The notes under the pieces were generated by a model that was not told the origin of the DNA, did no database searches, and worked only from the letters and a program-made list of their open reading frames with translations. The translations under genes were made by a program, and so were the position numbers. A stretch of DNA of 7,203 bases from an uncultured Eubacteriales bacterium. GTDB lineage: Bacteria; Bacillota_A; Clostridia; Christensenellales; Aristaeellaceae. The DNA is taken from contig CALVKX010000106.1 of the NCBI GenBank assembly GCA_944333375.1, positions 1 through 7,203 of the forward strand, written 5' to 3'. Positions 1 through 6,651 of the stretch are shown here, in pieces (within the stretch, counting starts at the first letter, position 1; each line of letters begins with the position of its first letter).

Positions 1-3000
1 GGTCCACCGGCAGCATCCGGATGCCGCGCATCTGCATCTCCAAAAGCATGTGGTAGGCGTTTTCCTCCTGCTTTTCGCGCACGCTCATCTTTTCCTCGCG
101 GTTTTGGAAATCAGTCAGGCGGTCGCGCAGGGTTTCGGGGCTAAGGAGCATGCGCGCCGCGTCAAAACCGTCGCCGCGGATGGAGAAGTACGCCGCGTAG
201 TACGCCTGCGGGCGGTACACCTTGTACCAGGCCACGCGAAGGCCCATGGTCACGTAGGCCACGGCATGGCCGCGCGGGAACATGTACTTGATCTTGTGAC
301 AGCTGTCGATGGCCCACTGGGGCACGTCGTGCTCGCGCATGGCCTCCTCCCATTCGGGCTTGAGGCCGCGGCCCTTGCGCACGCTCTCCATGATGTCGAA
401 GCTCATCTTCTCCTGCATGCCCTTGGAGATCAAAAAGTTCATGATGTCGTCGCGGGTGCAGAAGCACTGGGCCAGCTTGGCCGTGCCGGAGTTGATGATG
501 TCCTGCGCGTTGCCCAGCCACACGTCCGTTCCGTGCGAGAGGCCGGAAATGCGGATGAGCTCCTCCATGGTGGTGGGCCGCGTCTCCATGAGCATGCCGC
601 GCACGAAGCTCGTGCCGAACTCCGGGATGCCCAGCGTGCCGGTCTCCCACATGATCTGCTCCTGGGTGACGCCCAAGGCCTCGGGGCTGGAAAACAGGCT
701 CATGACCTTTCGGTCGTCCAGGGGGATATCGCGGAAGTTGACGCCGGTGAGCTCCTCCAGCCGGTGCATCATGGTCGGATCGTCGTGCCCCAGACAGTCG
801 AGCTTGACCAGAATGTCGTGCATGGAGTTGAAGTCGTAGTGCGTGGTGATGGTGGTGCCCTCCACGTCGTCGGCGGGGTGCTGGATGGCGGTAAACTGGC
901 AGATGTCGTATTCCTTGGGCAGCACCACGATGCCGCCAGGATGCTGGCCCGTGGTGCGCTTGACGCCCACGCAGCCCGCCGCCAGCCGCTCCTTGTGCGC
1001 GCGGCCCGCGTGGATGCCGCGCTCCTCGAGGTACTTGGCGGCAAAGCCGTAGGCCGTCTTTTCCGCGAGGCCGGAAATGGTGCCGGCGCGGTAAACGTAG
1101 CCCTTGCCGAAAAGCTCCTCGATGTAGGCGTGGGCGCGGGGCTGGTATTCGCCGGAGAAGTTGAGGTCGATATCGGGCACCTTGTCGCCCTTGAAGCCGA
1201 GGAACACCTCGAAGGGGATGTCAAAGCCGTCCTTGGCCAGCTTGTGGCCGCAGATCTCGCAGTTTTTGTCCGGCAGGTCCACGCCCACGCTGGCCAGCTC
1301 CGGCGGGGTGAGGAACATCTTGTGGCAATAGTCGCAGCGGTAGTGCGGCGGCAGGGGGTTGACCTCGGTGATGCCGCACATGGTGGCCACGAAGCTGGAG
1401 CCCACGCTGCCGCGGCTGCCCACGAGGTATCCGTCCGAGAGGGACTTGCTGACCAGCTTCTGCGCGATGGAATACAGGGTGGAAAAGCCGTAGCCGATGA
1501 TGGAGCCGAGCTCCTTTTCCAAGCGCTTCTGGATGATTTCGGGCAGGGGGTCGCCGTAGAGCTCCCTGGCGCGGCCCCAGGCGCGGCTTTCGATGTCGCC
1601 GGCCGCCTCCTCCCAGTAGGGCTGGAAGGTGTCCTTGCCCTCGGGGTGCTTGGGGAACAGGCGAAGCTCGCCCACCTGCTCCGCGATTTTGCGCGGGGCG
1701 TCGATCACGACCTCATGCGCCTTTTCTTTCCCAAGATAGCTGAATTCCTCCAGCATCTCGTCGGTGGTCTTGAAGTACAGGGGCGGCTGGTTGTCGCAGT
1801 CGTCGTAACCCAGGCCCGCCTGCAAAATGGTGCGGTAGATGGCGTCCTCGGGGTTGAGGAAGTGCACGTCGCCGGTGGCGACCACGGGCTTGCGCAGCTT
1901 CTCGCCCAGGGCGACGATTTTGCGGTTGAAGTCGCGCAGCTGCTCCTCGTCGCGCGCCGTGCCGGTGCGCAGCATGAAGCCGTTGTTGCCGATGGGCTGG
2001 ATCTCCAGATAGTCGTACCAGCTGGCGATGCGCTCAATCTCCTCCTGCGGCCGGTCGTTGACGATGGCCTGAAACAGCTCGCCCGCCTCGCAGGCGCTGC
2101 CCAGGATGAGGCCCTCGCGGTACTGGTTGATGAGGTGGCGGGGCATGCAGGGATGGCGGTAGAAATAGCGCAGGTTGCTCTCGGAAATGAGATGATTGAG
2201 GTTTTGCATGCCCTTTTGGCTGGTGCACAGCAGAATGATGTGGTAGCTTTGCCCGATGGTATCGCCGCTGATGACGGCGTCGATGTCCTTGAGGGTCGCG
2301 GCGCCTTTTTCCTTCGCCGCCTCAAACATGCGCGCAAGGCACTTGGCCGTGGCCGCCGCGTCGTGCACGGCCCGGTGCGCGTTTTTGAGGGAAACGCCGA
2401 GCAGGCGGCATACCGCGCCCAGCTTGTGGCTCTTTTGCTGGGGGTAGAGCTTGCGCGAGAAGGTGAGCGTGTCCAGCACCGGCGCGTGAAAGTTCACGCC
2501 CATGCGCTTGCACTCGGCCTGAAGCATGCCCATGTCAAAGGGCGCGTTGTGCGCGGCCACGGGGCAGTCCCCGATGAAGTCAAGGAGTTTTTTCACGCCC
2601 TCGGCGGGGCTTTCCTTGCCACGGAGCATGAGGTCGGTGATGCCCGTGATCTCACTGATTTTGGGCTTGAGCGGCACGCCGGGGTCGCACAGCAGGCTCA
2701 GCTCGTCCACGACCTGTCCGTTTTCCAGCCTGACGGCGCCCACCTCGATGATGCGGTCCATGGCGTGCGAAAGGCCGGTGGTTTCAAAGTCCAGCACCAC
2801 GATGGGGCCGTCGATGGGGTGGTCGTCCGCGTCGGTTACGATGGGGACCAGATCGCACAGATAGCCCTCCACGCCGGGGATGAGCTTGATGCCCTGCTTC
2901 TTGGCCGCGCCGAAGGCCGCGGGGAAGGCCTGCGCGCTGCCGTGGTCGGTGATGGCCACGGCGGGATGGCCCCACCTGGCCGCCTGCGCGATTAGCGCGC

Positions 3001-4153
3001 CCGCGTCGGCGGTGGCGTCCATGGTGGACATGTTGGTGTGCATGTGAAGCTCGATGCGCTTTTCGGCGGCGGTGTCCATGCGCTCGACTTTGGGCATCTG
3101 CTGCATGTCGCGCACGCTCACGGACAATTCGTTCAAAAACGGGTCCATGCGGCAGTCGCCCCGCAGGCGCACGCGCATGCCGTTTTTGATCTGGCCGATC
3201 TGTTCCATGACCCGCGCGCGCTCCTCCTTGGTGGGCGGCTCGGGCGTCTCGCCCCGCGCGGCGCGGCGCATGCGGTAGTTGTAGAACGCCTTGCAGTAGA
3301 TGGTGGAGGTGTCGTCATAGACGGCGAAGGAGGCCAGCACCGTCTCGCCGCCCTTGAGTTCCTTTGGATCGGTCACGCCGGTCACGGTGCCTTCGATGAC
3401 CACGATGCCGCTGTCCTCGGCCAGCTCGCCGATGGGCACGGGCGCGTCGCCCACGGCGCGCCCCTTGAGCACGGGGCCGCCCTTGGGCGCGGCTGGCTTT
3501 TTGGCGCGGGGCGCGGGCGGCGTATCGGGCAAGGGGGGCGGGGCGGGAACCAGCGCCGCGGCCTGTGCCTCCAGCTCGGCGTCGTCCCAGGGCGGCGGCT
3601 CGTCGGCGGGCTGGGGCACGGCGGCAAAGGAAAAGCCCCGCTCGGCCCGCATCTTCTCCACCCATGCCTCCCGCTCGCCGCAGACCGTCAGCGCCACGGG
3701 CGTGCGCACGCGGAAGATGTCATAGATGGCCTGGGACAGCTTTTCGTCCAGATGGTGCGAGCGGAAAAAGCCCATGGCGATCTTGTCCGGGCAGGTCAGA
3801 AGAATCCGCCCGTCTTCCAGGCTCCATCCGGTGTCCGCGATCCAGGCGGACAGGGCCGGGCTCTGGCGGCGCAAAAAGTCCGTCAGCACGGGCTTGTAGC
3901 GGTCGAGGTCGGCAAGAAACTTTTCGCCCAGCGCCGGGCTGGCGATGCGAAGCGCCACCGTCAGCCTGGGAAAGAGCTCGCGCAGCCTGCGCTCCAAAAG
4001 CAGGTAGTCGCGCTCGGTCACCAGCTCGTCGCAAAGAAAGCTCATGTATGCCTTGTTGGCGCTTTTTTGATAGAGCACGCGCTCGATGTGCATCTTGCCG
4101 CGGAGGGGAGGAACGGTTTCCTCCAGAAGGGTCAGCAGCTCGGTCTTGTTCAT
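1..4153 (-). CDS. polC: DNA polymerase III PolC-type, alpha subunit with built-in 3'-5' exonuclease (3' end outside window)
   Basis: Replicative DNA polymerase of Gram-positive bacteria, acting at the fork with the beta clamp. The frame is open for 1384 codons from ATG at 4153 to the left edge. PolC of B. subtilis has about 1437 residues, so roughly 60-80 C-terminal residues are missing. Domains in order: N-terminal domain (1-175); Pro/Ala-rich linker (about 178-238); OB fold (about 240-340); first half of a PHP domain with HMH at 370-372 and TDHG at 402-405; inserted DEDDh exonuclease with D455 and E457 (DFETTG), D540 (AHNAPFD), H593 and D598; second PHP half (about 620-790); polymerase core with VGSRGSVGSSF near 908-918. 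A zinc site is formed by C940, C943, C965 and C968. The catalytic aspartates are D994 and D996 (PDIDLNFSGE), with D1119 (KLDCLGHDD) as the likely third. These motifs all lie in one register, so I see no frameshift. The start has only a weak GAGG about 10 bases upstream, but no alternative start codon lies close by and the N-terminus resembles the family. It is divergent from the EAL gene and has its own promoter. Confidence 0.97.
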   Translation of the reverse strand, partial: MNKTELLTLLEETVPPLRGKMHIERVLYQKSANKAYMSFLCDELVTERDYLLLERRLRELFPRLTVALRIASPALGEKFLADLDRYKPVLTDFLRRQSPALSAWIADTGWSLEDGRILLTCPDKIAMGFFRSHHLDEKLSQAIYDIFRVRTPVALTVCGEREAWVEKMRAERGFSFAAVPQPADEPPPWDDAELEAQAAALVPAPPPLPDTPPAPRAKKPAAPKGGPVLKGRAVGDAPVPIGELAEDSGIVVIEGTVTGVTDPKELKGGETVLASFAVYDDTSTIYCKAFYNYRMRRAARGETPEPPTKEERARVMEQIGQIKNGMRVRLRGDCRMDPFLNELSVSVRDMQQMPKVERMDTAAEKRIELHMHTNMSTMDATADAGALIAQAARWGHPAVAITDHGSAQAFPAAFGAAKKQGIKLIPGVEGYLCDLVPIVTDADDHPIDGPIVVLDFETTGLSHAMDRIIEVGAVRLENGQVVDELSLLCDPGVPLKPKISEITGITDLMLRGKESPAEGVKKLLDFIGDCPVAAHNAPFDMGMLQAECKRMGVNFHAPVLDTLTFSRKLYPQQKSHKLGAVCRLLGVSLKNAHRAVHDAAATAKCLARMFEAAKEKGAATLKDIDAVISGDTIGQSYHIILLCTSQKGMQNLNHLISESNLRYFYRHPCMPRHLINQYREGLILGSACEAGELFQAIVNDRPQEEIERIASWYDYLEIQPIGNNGFMLRTGTARDEEQLRDFNRKIVALGEKLRKPVVATGDVHFLNPEDAIYRTILQAGLGYDDCDNQPPLYFKTTDEMLEEFSYLGKEKAHEVVIDAPRKIAEQVGELRLFPKHPEGKDTFQPYWEEAAGDIESRAWGRARELYGDPLPEIIQKRLEKELGSIIGYGFSTLYSIAQKLVSKSLSDGYLVGSRGSVGSSFVATMCGITEVNPLPPHYRCDYCHKMFLTPPELASVGVDLPDKNCEICGHKLAKDGFDIPFEVFLGFKGDKVPDIDLNFSGEYQPRAHAYIEELFGKGYVYRAGTISGLAEKTAYGFAAKYLEERGIHAGRAHKERLAAGCVGVKRTTGQHPGGIVVLPKEYDICQFTAIQHPADDVEGTTITTHYDFNSMHDILVKLDCLGHDDPTMMHRLEELTGVNFRDIPLDDRKVMSLFSSPEALGVTQEQIMWETGTLGIPEFGTSFVRGMLMETRPTTMEELIRISGLSHGTDVWLGNAQDIINSGTAKLAQCFCTRDDIMNFLISKGMQEKMSFDIMESVRKGRGLKPEWEEAMREHDVPQWAIDSCHKIKYMFPRGHAVAYVTMGLRVAWYKVYRPQAYYAAYFSIRGDGFDAARMLLSPETLRDRLTDFQNREEKMSVREKQEENAYHMLLEMQMRGIRMLPVD

Positions 4154-4213
4154 GGAAAATACGCCTCGGCAGGTCGGAGGGGAAGAGCCGCGCGCGGCGG
4201 CGGTGTGCTCAGG

Positions 4214-4219
4214 TATTAT
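4214..4219 (+). promoter_or_regulatory. Possible divergent -10 element for the EAL gene
   Basis: The plus strand reads TATTAT here, five of six matches to the -10 consensus. It overlaps the minus-strand TATAAT of polC because TATTATA is nearly self-complementary. No good plus-strand -35 is visible (the bases 17 upstream are GC only). A start near 4226 would include the whole structured leader of the EAL gene. The alternative, TTGCAC (4284-4289) with a poor -10 at 4306-4311, would begin the transcript inside that leader. Both are weak, so the EAL promoter remains unsettled. Confidence 0.3.
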
Positions 4220-4243
4220 AGCATGGGCGAGGAAAAAGCGCAA
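4215..4243 (-). promoter_or_regulatory. polC promoter, sigma-A type with extended -10
   Basis: On the minus strand the -35 box TTGCGC (4238-4243) is followed by a 17-base spacer and a perfect TATAAT (4215-4220), preceded by TGC, which makes an extended -10. The expected transcription start is near 4208, giving a 5' untranslated region of about 55 bases before the polC ATG. The match is seen directly in the sequence; its use is inferred. Confidence 0.85.
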
Positions 4244-4258
4244 AGCGATGCAGATTGC

Positions 4259-4360
4259 GCTCCCTTCGGCAGGAAAAGCCGACTTGCACGGCGAAAGCTA
4301 TAGGTTATCTGGAAAATGTTTGGCCGGCGCGACCGGCTTACAACCGCATAGGAAGGGAGC
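4259..4360 (+). promoter_or_regulatory. Structured leader of the EAL gene that pairs with its Shine-Dalgarno (candidate riboswitch or other cis-regulatory RNA)
   Basis: Bases 4259-4267 (GCTCCCTTC) are perfectly complementary to 4352-4360 (GAAGGGAGC), a 9-bp helix enclosing 84 bases. The 3' strand is the ribosome binding site (GGAAGGGAG, 8 bases before the ATG at 4368), so the folded form should block translation. Inside lie a small hairpin (GGC 4268-4270 with GCC 4278-4280) and a longer arm: CTAT 4298-4301 with ATAG 4348-4351, GGTT 4303-4306 with AACC 4342-4345, capped by GCCGG/CCGGC (4323-4337). The arm ends exactly where the outer helix begins, so the two could stack coaxially as in a three-way junction. 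The joining segment holds GGCGAAAGCTATAGG, which loosely recalls a conserved stretch of class I c-di-GMP riboswitches (CGCAAAGC...). The P2 GAAA hairpin and flanking consensus of that class are not evident, so I do not assign a class. Confidence 0.5.
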
Positions 4361-4367
4361 TTCTGGC

Positions 4368-5150
4368 ATGAACCACAACATGATCGGAGACCTGATTCTC
4401 AATAACGCCCTGGAACTCTACGGGCAGCCCAAGTGGACCTTTGGCAAAAACACCTGCAACACCTACGAGGTATTCGTTGAAAAGGTGCACATGCCCGACG
4501 GGGACGTCATGCCCGCATGGCCGATGGTGGAGCTCATCGAGCGGGATGAGGCGCTCACGCTCCTGTTTTCCCGCTGGTTTTTGGAAAACGCCATGCGCTC
4601 GGCCTGCGACCTGACCGAGCAGACGGATTCCAACGTGACGCTTTCGATGAACCTGCTGCCCCTCTACGCCGACCGCGAGAGCTTTGTGGACGACGTGGTG
4701 GCCATGCTCAAAAAGACGGGCCTCAAGCCCCAGAAGATGCAGTTTGAGGTCAGCGAGGCGCAGGACCTGACCGAGCGCGGCATTGCCAACCTCAACGCCC
4801 TGCATGACGAGCACGGTATCGGCCTGTGGCTGGCCAATTTCGGCACGGGACATTCCAACGTCGATCTGCTGCGCGAGGTGCACTTCGACGGCCTGGAGCT
4901 GGACAAATCCTACGGCGCGCTGGTGCCCGTGCACGAGCAGACCTGCCGGCTGGTGGTGGCGATTCTGCACATGGCGCATACGCTCGACCTGCATGTTTGC
5001 GCCAAGGGCATCGAAAACCAGGATCAGTTTGAGTTCTTCGAGGAGCTGGGCTGCTTCAAGGGCCAGGGCTTCCTCATCGGCAAGCCCATGGACATGGCCA
5101 GCATGAGCGACTACATCCGCAAGTACGCCGTCCGCCGCAGGCATGGCTGA
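4368..5150 (+). CDS. Stand-alone degenerate EAL-domain protein, probably not an active c-di-GMP phosphodiesterase
   Basis: The protein has 260 residues, all one EAL domain with no signal peptide, membrane segment, GGDEF or PAS domain, so it should be cytoplasmic. Active EAL enzymes cleave c-di-GMP to pGpG using metal-binding acidic residues. Retained signature positions are E34 (EVF in place of EAL), N95 (LSMNL), E127 (FEVSE) and Q233 (KGQGF). Lost are the two aspartates of DDFGTG, here A156 and N157 in LANFGTG; the lysine of the K-I-D motif, here E177 in LELD; and the first glutamate of AEGVE, here K213 in AKGIE. The fold should be intact but hydrolysis is unlikely. It may be a c-di-GMP receptor or a protein-binding adaptor, as known for the degenerate EAL protein YdiV. 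The start at 4368 is chosen for the SD GGAAGGGAG 8 bases upstream and because the domain begins at once; the same frame is open further upstream to an ATG at 4086, but that part lies antisense to polC. It lies divergent from polC and convergent with ispG. Confidence 0.9.
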   Translation: MNHNMIGDLILNNALELYGQPKWTFGKNTCNTYEVFVEKVHMPDGDVMPAWPMVELIERDEALTLLFSRWFLENAMRSACDLTEQTDSNVTLSMNLLPLYADRESFVDDVVAMLKKTGLKPQKMQFEVSEAQDLTERGIANLNALHDEHGIGLWLANFGTGHSNVDLLREVHFDGLELDKSYGALVPVHEQTCRLVVAILHMAHTLDLHVCAKGIENQDQFEFFEELGCFKGQGFLIGKPMDMASMSDYIRKYAVRRRHG

Positions 5151-5163
5151 TTGACAAAAGGCA

Positions 5164-5204
5164 GCGGCCCGGGGAAGCATTTTTGCGTTCCCCGGGCCGC
5201 TTTA
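5164..5204. terminator. Bidirectional intrinsic terminator between the EAL gene and ispG
   Basis: Bases 5164-5176 (GCGGCCCGGGGAA) pair perfectly with 5188-5200, a 13-bp GC-rich stem with an 11-base loop (GCA and TGC in the loop can extend it). It begins 13 bases after the EAL stop and ends 12 bases before the ispG stop. The plus strand is followed by only TTT, whereas the minus strand runs into CTGCCTTTTG. The convergent setting and stem strength make a shared terminator the natural reading, though both T tracts are short. Confidence 0.8.
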
Positions 5205-5212
5205 TGCTGCGC

Positions 5213-6322
5213 CTATGCCTGCGCCGCCCGCTCGCGGGCCAGACGCCGCGCACGCTCGATCAGGATGGCGGCAAGATCGCCTTCCACCCTCTCCGGCGGC
5301 TTGCCCTTTTCAAAGATCGCGCCCACGGCATAGGCGCTGCCCTCGCCGCCGGCCGAGTCACCCGCGCGGCTCAGCCCCCCGCCCGCCAGGCCGATGTCCG
5401 CCTCGCGCGCCTCGCCGGGGCCGTTGACGACACAGCCCATGACGGCCACGGTCAGCGGCACACGGATGTCCGAAAGCTCGCTTTCCACCCGCCGGGCGAT
5501 GGCGGCCACGTCAATGCCGGTGCGGCCGCAGGTGGGGCAGCTGACCACGTTGACGTAGCCCGTGCGCAGGCCCACCGCGCGCAGGATGTCGATGGCGGCG
5601 GCGGCCTCGGGAATGGGGCTGCCGGTGAGGGAGACGCGGATGGTATCCCCGATGCCGTCCAGAAGCAGCGCGCCGATGCCGATGGCGCTTTTGATGTTGC
5701 CCGCGCCGGGCAGGCCGGCCTCGGTCACGCCCACGTGCAGGGGATAGTCGGTTTCCTTCGCGGCCAGGCGGTAGGCCTCCACGGTCAGGGGCACGCTGGA
5801 GGCCTTGAGGCTGAGCACGATGTCGTGAAAGCCCGCCTCCTCCAGAAGCCGGGCATGGCCCAGCGCGCTTTGGAGCATGCCGCGCGCCGTCACGCCGCCC
5901 TCCCGCGCCAGGATTTCCTTTTCCACGCTGCCGGAGTTGACGCCGATGCGGATGGGCACATGGTGCATTTTGGCGCAGTCGGCCACGCGGCGCACCTCGC
6001 GGGCGCTGCCGATGTTGCCAGGGTTGATGCGCACCTTGGCGATGCCGCGCTCCATGGCGCCCACGGCCAGGTCGGCACGGTAGTGGATGTCCGCCACCAG
6101 CGGCACGGGCGAGCCCTCGATGATGGCGGGCAGCGCCTCCAGGCACCGCTCGTCGTAGACGCTGAGCCGAACGATGTCACAGCCGGCCTGGGCGAGCGAG
6201 CGCACTTGGGAAAGCGTGGCCGCGGCGTCGCGGGTGTCAGTGTTGGTCATGCTCTGCACCGTGACGGGCGAGCCGCCGCCGATGGGGAGCGGGCCGATAT
6301 GAAACAAGCGGGTGCTGCGCAT
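5213..6322 (-). CDS. ispG: 4-hydroxy-3-methylbut-2-en-1-yl diphosphate synthase (IspG/GcpE)
   Basis: Catalyses the penultimate step of the MEP pathway of isoprenoid synthesis: reductive ring opening of methylerythritol cyclodiphosphate to HMBPP in the cytosol, using a 4Fe-4S cluster and electrons from flavodoxin or ferredoxin. It has 369 residues, close to the 372 of E. coli IspG. Residues 1-240 form the TIM barrel, with the typical N-terminal VQSMTNTDT at 22-30, RINPGNIG at 98-105 and GVNSGS at 127-132. The C-terminal Fe-S domain has cluster ligands C262 and C265 (SCPTCGRT) and C297 plus E304 (GCVVNGPGE). All expected ligands are present. Compared with Firmicute IspG as I remember it, there is an extra Gly/Ser/Ala-rich stretch around residues 314-333. 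The start is fixed by a perfect AAGGAGG seven bases upstream. It is divergent from corA and transcribed in the same direction as polC, but separated from it by the opposing EAL gene. Confidence 0.97.
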   Translation of the reverse strand: MRSTRLFHIGPLPIGGGSPVTVQSMTNTDTRDAAATLSQVRSLAQAGCDIVRLSVYDERCLEALPAIIEGSPVPLVADIHYRADLAVGAMERGIAKVRINPGNIGSAREVRRVADCAKMHHVPIRIGVNSGSVEKEILAREGGVTARGMLQSALGHARLLEEAGFHDIVLSLKASSVPLTVEAYRLAAKETDYPLHVGVTEAGLPGAGNIKSAIGIGALLLDGIGDTIRVSLTGSPIPEAAAAIDILRAVGLRTGYVNVVSCPTCGRTGIDVAAIARRVESELSDIRVPLTVAVMGCVVNGPGEAREADIGLAGGGLSRAGDSAGGEGSAYAVGAIFEKGKPPERVEGDLAAILIERARRLARERAAQA

Positions 6323-6329
6323 GCGGATG

Positions 6330-6336
6330 CCTCCTT
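6330..6336 (-). promoter_or_regulatory. Shine-Dalgarno of ispG
   Basis: The minus strand reads AAGGAGG, a full match to the anti-SD of 16S rRNA, seven bases before the ATG at 6322. It fixes the ispG start and suggests strong initiation. Confidence 0.9.
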
Positions 6337-6368
6337 AAAGCTGGCGCGTTGCAAAAAACTCCGGGACC

Positions 6369-6397
6369 ATTATATCACGCCCGCAGGGATGGGAAAA
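6369..6397 (-). promoter_or_regulatory. ispG promoter with extended -10
   Basis: On the minus strand a perfect TATAAT (6369-6374) is preceded by TGA, forming an extended -10 (TGATATAAT). A poor -35 (TTTTCC, 6392-6397) lies at 17-base spacing; the extended -10 may compensate. Expected start is near 6362, leaving an untranslated leader of about 40 bases. Confidence 0.75.
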
Positions 6398-6448
6398 GCA
6401 GGAACGCCATTTCACACGGGAAAATCCAGAAACCAGCGAAAAACCTGA

Positions 6449-6477
6449 TTGACACGGCCTCGCAAAACCGCTATCAT
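6449..6477 (+). promoter_or_regulatory. corA promoter, near-consensus sigma-A type
   Basis: A perfect -35 TTGACA (6449-6454), a 17-base spacer and TATCAT (6472-6477, five of six matches) lie on the plus strand. The expected start is near 6484, which gives corA a 5' leader of about 220 bases, far longer than needed for translation alone. It lies back to back with the ispG promoter, with about 50 bases between the two -35 boxes. I see nothing further in that gap. Confidence 0.85.
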
Positions 6478-6522
6478 GAGAAACGGATCAAAAGGACGCT
6501 CATACGCGGAAAGGAGGAGCAT

Positions 6523-6630
6523 GTGGTGGATGCCGACCCGTATAGTCGAAACGAAGTTTTGACGTTTTCATGGGTACAAGTTCACACGCTCCGGGCGATG
6601 GGCGCGGCGCGCTTTGGCAGGGGATTCTGA
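6523..6630 (+). CDS. Possible leader peptide ORF upstream of corA
   Basis: A GTG-started frame of 35 codons (or 34 from the GTG at 6526) ends at TGA 6628-6630. The perfect SD AAGGAGG at 6511-6517 lies 5 bases from the first GTG and 8 from the second. A competing ATG at 6521, only 3 bases from the SD, would give a 13-residue peptide (MWWMPTRIVETKF) ending at 6562. I recognise neither peptide. In favour of translation is the SD in a transcribed leader with no other gene to serve; the longer frame also reads across the first GGCAGG (6616-6621) of the proposed attenuator. It could equally be a chance frame in GC-rich DNA. Confidence 0.35.
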   Translation: MVDADPYSRNEVLTFSWVQVHTLRAMGAARFGRGF

Positions 6631-6651
6631 GCGCGTCCGCATGTGCGTGCG

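Noticed and set aside
50..2995. A 981-codon open frame on the plus strand
   Set aside because: It lies antisense and in codon register with polC; GC-rich codons in polC avoid stops on the opposite strand. The translation is His/Val/Ala-rich low-complexity with no family resemblance.
1..4153. Possible frameshift or pseudogene in polC
   Set aside because: Start, PHP, exonuclease, zinc and polymerase motifs all fall in one codon register from 4153 to the left edge, and the missing end is due to the window limit.
3038..4303. A 421-codon open frame on the plus strand
   Set aside because: It continues the same antisense register over the first part of polC and runs into the intergenic region; no domain and no ribosome site of note.
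4301..4360. TPP riboswitch-like fragment (ATCTGGAAAATG resembles ATCTGGATAATG)
   Set aside because: The other invariant TPP elements, including CUGAGA, are absent, so I treat the match as chance.
4086..4367. Longer N-terminus for the EAL protein from upstream in-frame starts
   Set aside because: The extension lies largely inside the polC coding region and the polC promoter, while a good SD precedes the ATG at 4368 and the domain begins there.
4338..5180. A 280-codon open frame on the minus strand over the EAL gene
   Set aside because: Antisense shadow in register with the EAL protein; no recognisable motif, and it would run through the bidirectional terminator stem.
5183..6448. A 421-codon open frame on the plus strand over ispG
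   Set aside because: Antisense shadow of ispG; the minus-strand protein has all IspG ligands and a perfect SD.
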